Assembly: GCA_900759015.1 (NCBI GenBank)
Contig: CAAEUE010000012.1
Coordinates: 1-36,180, forward strand
Direction of reading: 5' to 3'
DNA from: Clostridia bacterium
Lineage (GTDB): Bacteria; Bacillota; Clostridia; TANB77; CAG-508
DNA: 36,180 nucleotides
Made by a program: the position numbers and the translations under genes
Part shown: in pieces, positions 33,797 through 36,180 of the stretch
Numbering within the stretch: the stretch's first letter is position 1
Layout: each line of letters opens with the position of its first letter
Notes under the pieces: generated by a model
Databases searched by the model: none
What the model was told of the DNA's origin: nothing
Seen by the model: the letters and a program-made list of their open reading frames with translations, nothing else

Positions 33797-34882
33797 ATGG
33801 AAGAAATAAAAAGAGAAAAGATAAAAATAAAAATTTTAACCCCAGTGCATATAGGATGGTCTGAGGCTAAAAATTTAAGTGCAAAAGAGTTTTTCGTAGA
33901 AGATAATAAAGTAAAAATAATAGGTACAAATAAATTTATAAAATATATAATAGAAAATAATCTTTTTGATGAATATGTTTCAAAATTAAGTAAAAATAAA
34001 TTAATTACTACTCTAAAAGAGCTTAATATTTATGAAAAAAGAAATGATTTCGTAAAAGATGTAATTTCATTAAATAGAAATTTAAGTATGCAAGAAATAA
34101 AGAATATGTCAAATATAGTAACTTTTATAAAAGATCAAGATAACAAGATATATATTCCTGGTTCATCAATAAAAGGATTAATAGTAAAGGCAATAGAATA
34201 TAATTACATATTAAAAAATAATTCCTATATTTGGGAGAAGATAAATAATATAACAAAAGGAATTAATCATGAATTATCAAAAGAAATAGAAAGAATGTTT
34301 ATATCAAAGAATAAAGATGAAGACATAAGAAAATCTATATGTGTAGAAGACACGAACTATTTAGAAAATTCAAATTTAATAATAGCATCTAGAGAAGATT
34401 TTGTGGTTAGTACTAAACAAAATGATCTATCAAAATTTAAGGAATATAAAGAATATGTAAAGCCTGGAACAGAATTTGAATGTTATTTAAAAATTAATTA
34501 TGATATGTTAAAAAAATTGGGAATAAATTCGTTTGAAGATATAATAAAATCTTTAAAAAAATATACACAAAATTGTTTAGAAATGGATGAATATATAAGA
34601 AATGAAGCAATAAAGAAGATAAATCTAGATGATACTAAAGAATTAGAAAAAGCAAATATGATTTTAGGCTCAGGAACAGGATATTATTCTAAAAGTATAG
34701 TTGGATCAATATATACAGAAAGAAAAGAATTAAAGAATTTTGTACGAAACCAATTAGATAATAAATTCAAAATACATAAACATAGAAGAGAAGATATTTT
34801 AACTTCACCAAGAACTTTAAAATTATCATATTATAACAATAAATATTTAAGAGTTGGGCTTTGTGAAATGATAAAAGGATAA
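33797..34882 (+). CDS. csm5: Type III-A head subunit Csm5
   Basis: 361 residues. RAMP start KIKILTPVHIGWSEAKNLSA, then IYIPGSSIKGLIVKAIEY (about 118-135) typical of Csm5, and a long helical C-terminal part (MILGSGTGYYSKSIVGS). Csm5 caps the filament at the crRNA 3' end and recruits nucleases for maturation. The spacing of 21 bases from csm4 and 16 bases to cas6 supports one operon. Confidence 0.92.
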   Translation: MEEIKREKIKIKILTPVHIGWSEAKNLSAKEFFVEDNKVKIIGTNKFIKYIIENNLFDEYVSKLSKNKLITTLKELNIYEKRNDFVKDVISLNRNLSMQEIKNMSNIVTFIKDQDNKIYIPGSSIKGLIVKAIEYNYILKNNSYIWEKINNITKGINHELSKEIERMFISKNKDEDIRKSICVEDTNYLENSNLIIASREDFVVSTKQNDLSKFKEYKEYVKPGTEFECYLKINYDMLKKLGINSFEDIIKSLKKYTQNCLEMDEYIRNEAIKKINLDDTKELEKANMILGSGTGYYSKSIVGSIYTERKELKNFVRNQLDNKFKIHKHRREDILTSPRTLKLSYYNNKYLRVGLCEMIKG

Positions 34883-34898
34883 AAGAGGGGAAATATAA

Positions 34899-35636
34899 AT
34901 GTTAGTAGCATATGAATTAAAACTTGATATAGAAAATGAAGAAAATTATAGGATATATAATTGGGGTTCAATTATGCAAGGGGTATTAATAGAAAATTTA
35001 GATAGTAATTATATAGAAAAGTTACATAATCAAAAATATAATCCATATTCACAATATATTTTTATGAGAAATAATGAATATATATGGAGAATTAATACAT
35101 TAGATGATGAGGCTTATGAAAAAATTTTAGAGAATAATATATTAAAAAAAGACGAGATATTTTTAAAACAAAAAAATATAAAAATTAGAATAAAAGATAA
35201 AAAACTTATAAATAAAATAAATATAGATGATTTGTTTAGAAAATGGTTTATAAGTGATAGTGATTTAAACAAGGTAAAATATAAAATAAATACACCTGTT
35301 TCTTATAAAGAGGATAATCAATACCAGATTATTCCATGCATTGATTTGATTTTAAAGAATTTAATAAATAAATGGAATGCGTTTAGTAAAAATTATTTGG
35401 ACAAGAATATTTATGAAGAATATGTGAAAAGAGTATATATAAGTAATTATAATATTAAATCTACAGTTTTTTATATTGAAAGAGTAAAGATAAAATCTTA
35501 TATTGGGACAATTGAAATATCAATAAATGCCAATCAAATGATGAAAAATATATTACAAATGTTATTTGAGTTTGGAGAATATGCTGGACTTGGTATAAAG
35601 ACTTCAATGGGGATGGGTGGAATAAATAGGCTGTAA
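34899..35636 (+). CDS. cas6: CRISPR RNA processing endoribonuclease Cas6
   Basis: 245 residues, ATG after AGAGGGGA. RAMP-like protein with YELKLDIENEE at the start, an LHNQKYNPYSQYIF segment whose His is a candidate catalytic residue, and the C-terminal glycine-rich signature FGEYAGLGIKTSMGMGG. Cas6 cuts repeat transcripts downstream of the small hairpin and leaves an 8-base 5' tag, here ACGGAAAC. It is the last cas gene before the array, 209 bases upstream of the first repeat. No cas1, cas2 or csm6 lies in the window. Confidence 0.88.
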   Translation: MLVAYELKLDIENEENYRIYNWGSIMQGVLIENLDSNYIEKLHNQKYNPYSQYIFMRNNEYIWRINTLDDEAYEKILENNILKKDEIFLKQKNIKIRIKDKKLINKINIDDLFRKWFISDSDLNKVKYKINTPVSYKEDNQYQIIPCIDLILKNLINKWNAFSKNYLDKNIYEEYVKRVYISNYNIKSTVFYIERVKIKSYIGTIEISINANQMMKNILQMLFEFGEYAGLGIKTSMGMGGINRL

Positions 35637-35776
35637 ATATAAATATCGACGTATATATAAATTTAGAAAAAATCTTATGAAAAGGCTTTTTGTGTCGCAA
35701 CAAATGAAAATATTGAAACATAGAAGTTTTTTAAAATTTGAAATAGTAGTAAAATGAAAGATTTGTCATTTATATA

Positions 35777-35805
35777 TTGAAAATTTTCGAGGATATCGTT
35801 AAAAT
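35777..35805 (+). promoter_or_regulatory. CRISPR leader promoter
   Basis: TTGAAA at 35777-35782, a 17-base spacer and TAAAAT at 35800-35805, 40 bases before the first repeat. It is on the same strand as the array and gives the direction of crRNA transcription. The 35637-35845 leader is A+T-rich, with no gene. Confidence 0.6.
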
Positions 35806-35845
35806 ATAAAATAAACATAGAACCAATTGAGGTTTAGGGTTTACT

Positions 35846-36180
35846 ATTTATAAAATAGTCCCTGATAAGGGACGGAAACGAATAACTTAATACATTTATA
35901 TAATTTTTATCAAGTTTAAATTTATAAAATAGTCCCTGATAAGGGACGGAAACTTATATACATTAAATAATTATTATGTTTTTTAGCTTGTAATTTATAA
36001 AATAGTCCCTGATAAGGGACGGAAACACTTCTATTGATAAAATTATTTAAAACTTCCTTATTTTTTAAATTTATAAAATAGTCCCTGATAAGGGACGGAA
36101 ACCGCATATTCTTTGCCTTTAATATTAGTTGTATTTAATTTATAAAATAGTCCCTGATAAGGGACGGAAACTAATACATA
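35846..36180 (+). CRISPR. Start of a type III CRISPR array (five repeats visible)
   Basis: Five identical 34-base repeats at 35846-35879, 35920-35953, 35993-36026, 36069-36102 and 36138-36171. Each contains the palindrome GTCCCTGATAAGGGAC (6-bp stem, GATA loop) and ends in ACGGAAAC, the expected 5' tag after Cas6 cleavage. Spacers are 40, 39, 42 and 35 bases, and a fifth begins at 36172, so the array continues past the window edge. The base before repeats 2-5 is always A, but T before repeat 1, so the repeat may be 35 bases with a variant first copy. The spacers are very A+T-rich. Confidence 0.97.

Noticed and set aside
35922..36107. Open frame of 61 codons across the CRISPR array
   Set aside because: It is a translation of repeats and spacers, not a gene.

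Overview
The window comes from a low-GC Gram-positive bacterium, most likely an anaerobic, spore-forming member of the Clostridia. The evidence is very A+T-rich DNA, strong AGGAGG-type ribosome binding sites, two perfect Spo0A-type boxes (TGTCGAA) and a trimeric bifurcating-type [FeFe] hydrogenase operon. Almost all genes lie on the + strand. The species cannot be named from the sequence.

Layout. 1-1000: start of a leftward gene and a small radical-SAM-like protein. 1000-6000: a PHP-ATPase (TrlF-like) with an overlapping coiled-coil partner, a decayed MerR regulator, and a caspase-like protease translationally coupled to a tiny ORF. 5959-6800: the 3' half of a tRNA with a CAT anticodon, its terminator, and a broken tyrosine integrase, which are the scars of integrated elements. 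7063-12128: a compact four-gene operon encoding an adenine DNA methylase, a double-GHKL ATPase with a histidine-kinase core, a stand-alone receiver and an HNH nuclease. 12127-18688: a decayed XRE regulator followed by an intact type I restriction-modification set (hsdM, hsdS, hsdR). 18719-19198: debris of one more gene. 19253-21371 (minus): a FAD/Rieske oxidoreductase broken by a one-base frameshift and carrying two large low-complexity inserts. 22097-24132: a DUF2752 membrane protein and three DUF4190 membrane proteins. 24342-29082: hydrogenase genes (NuoE-like, a small unknown, NuoF-like HydB, HydA). 29223-36180: a type III-A CRISPR system (csm1-csm5, cas6), leader promoter and an array that runs off the window edge.

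How it fits together. Apart from the hydrogenase, DUF4190 and oxidoreductase blocks, the window is a layered defence island with at least five candidate anti-phage modules. The best candidate for a little-described system is the 7135-12064 operon. Its ATPase joins a MORC/Hsp90-type GHKL domain to an H-box and a histidine-kinase GHKL domain, its neighbour is a receiver with every phosphorylation residue, and the flanking genes are a methylase and an HNH nuclease. I infer a restriction-like system controlled by a phosphorelay. That inference rests on motifs and operon structure only. The type III-A locus has an intact GGDD cyclase motif in Cas10 but no csm6 in the window, so its cyclic-oligoadenylate effector is unknown here.
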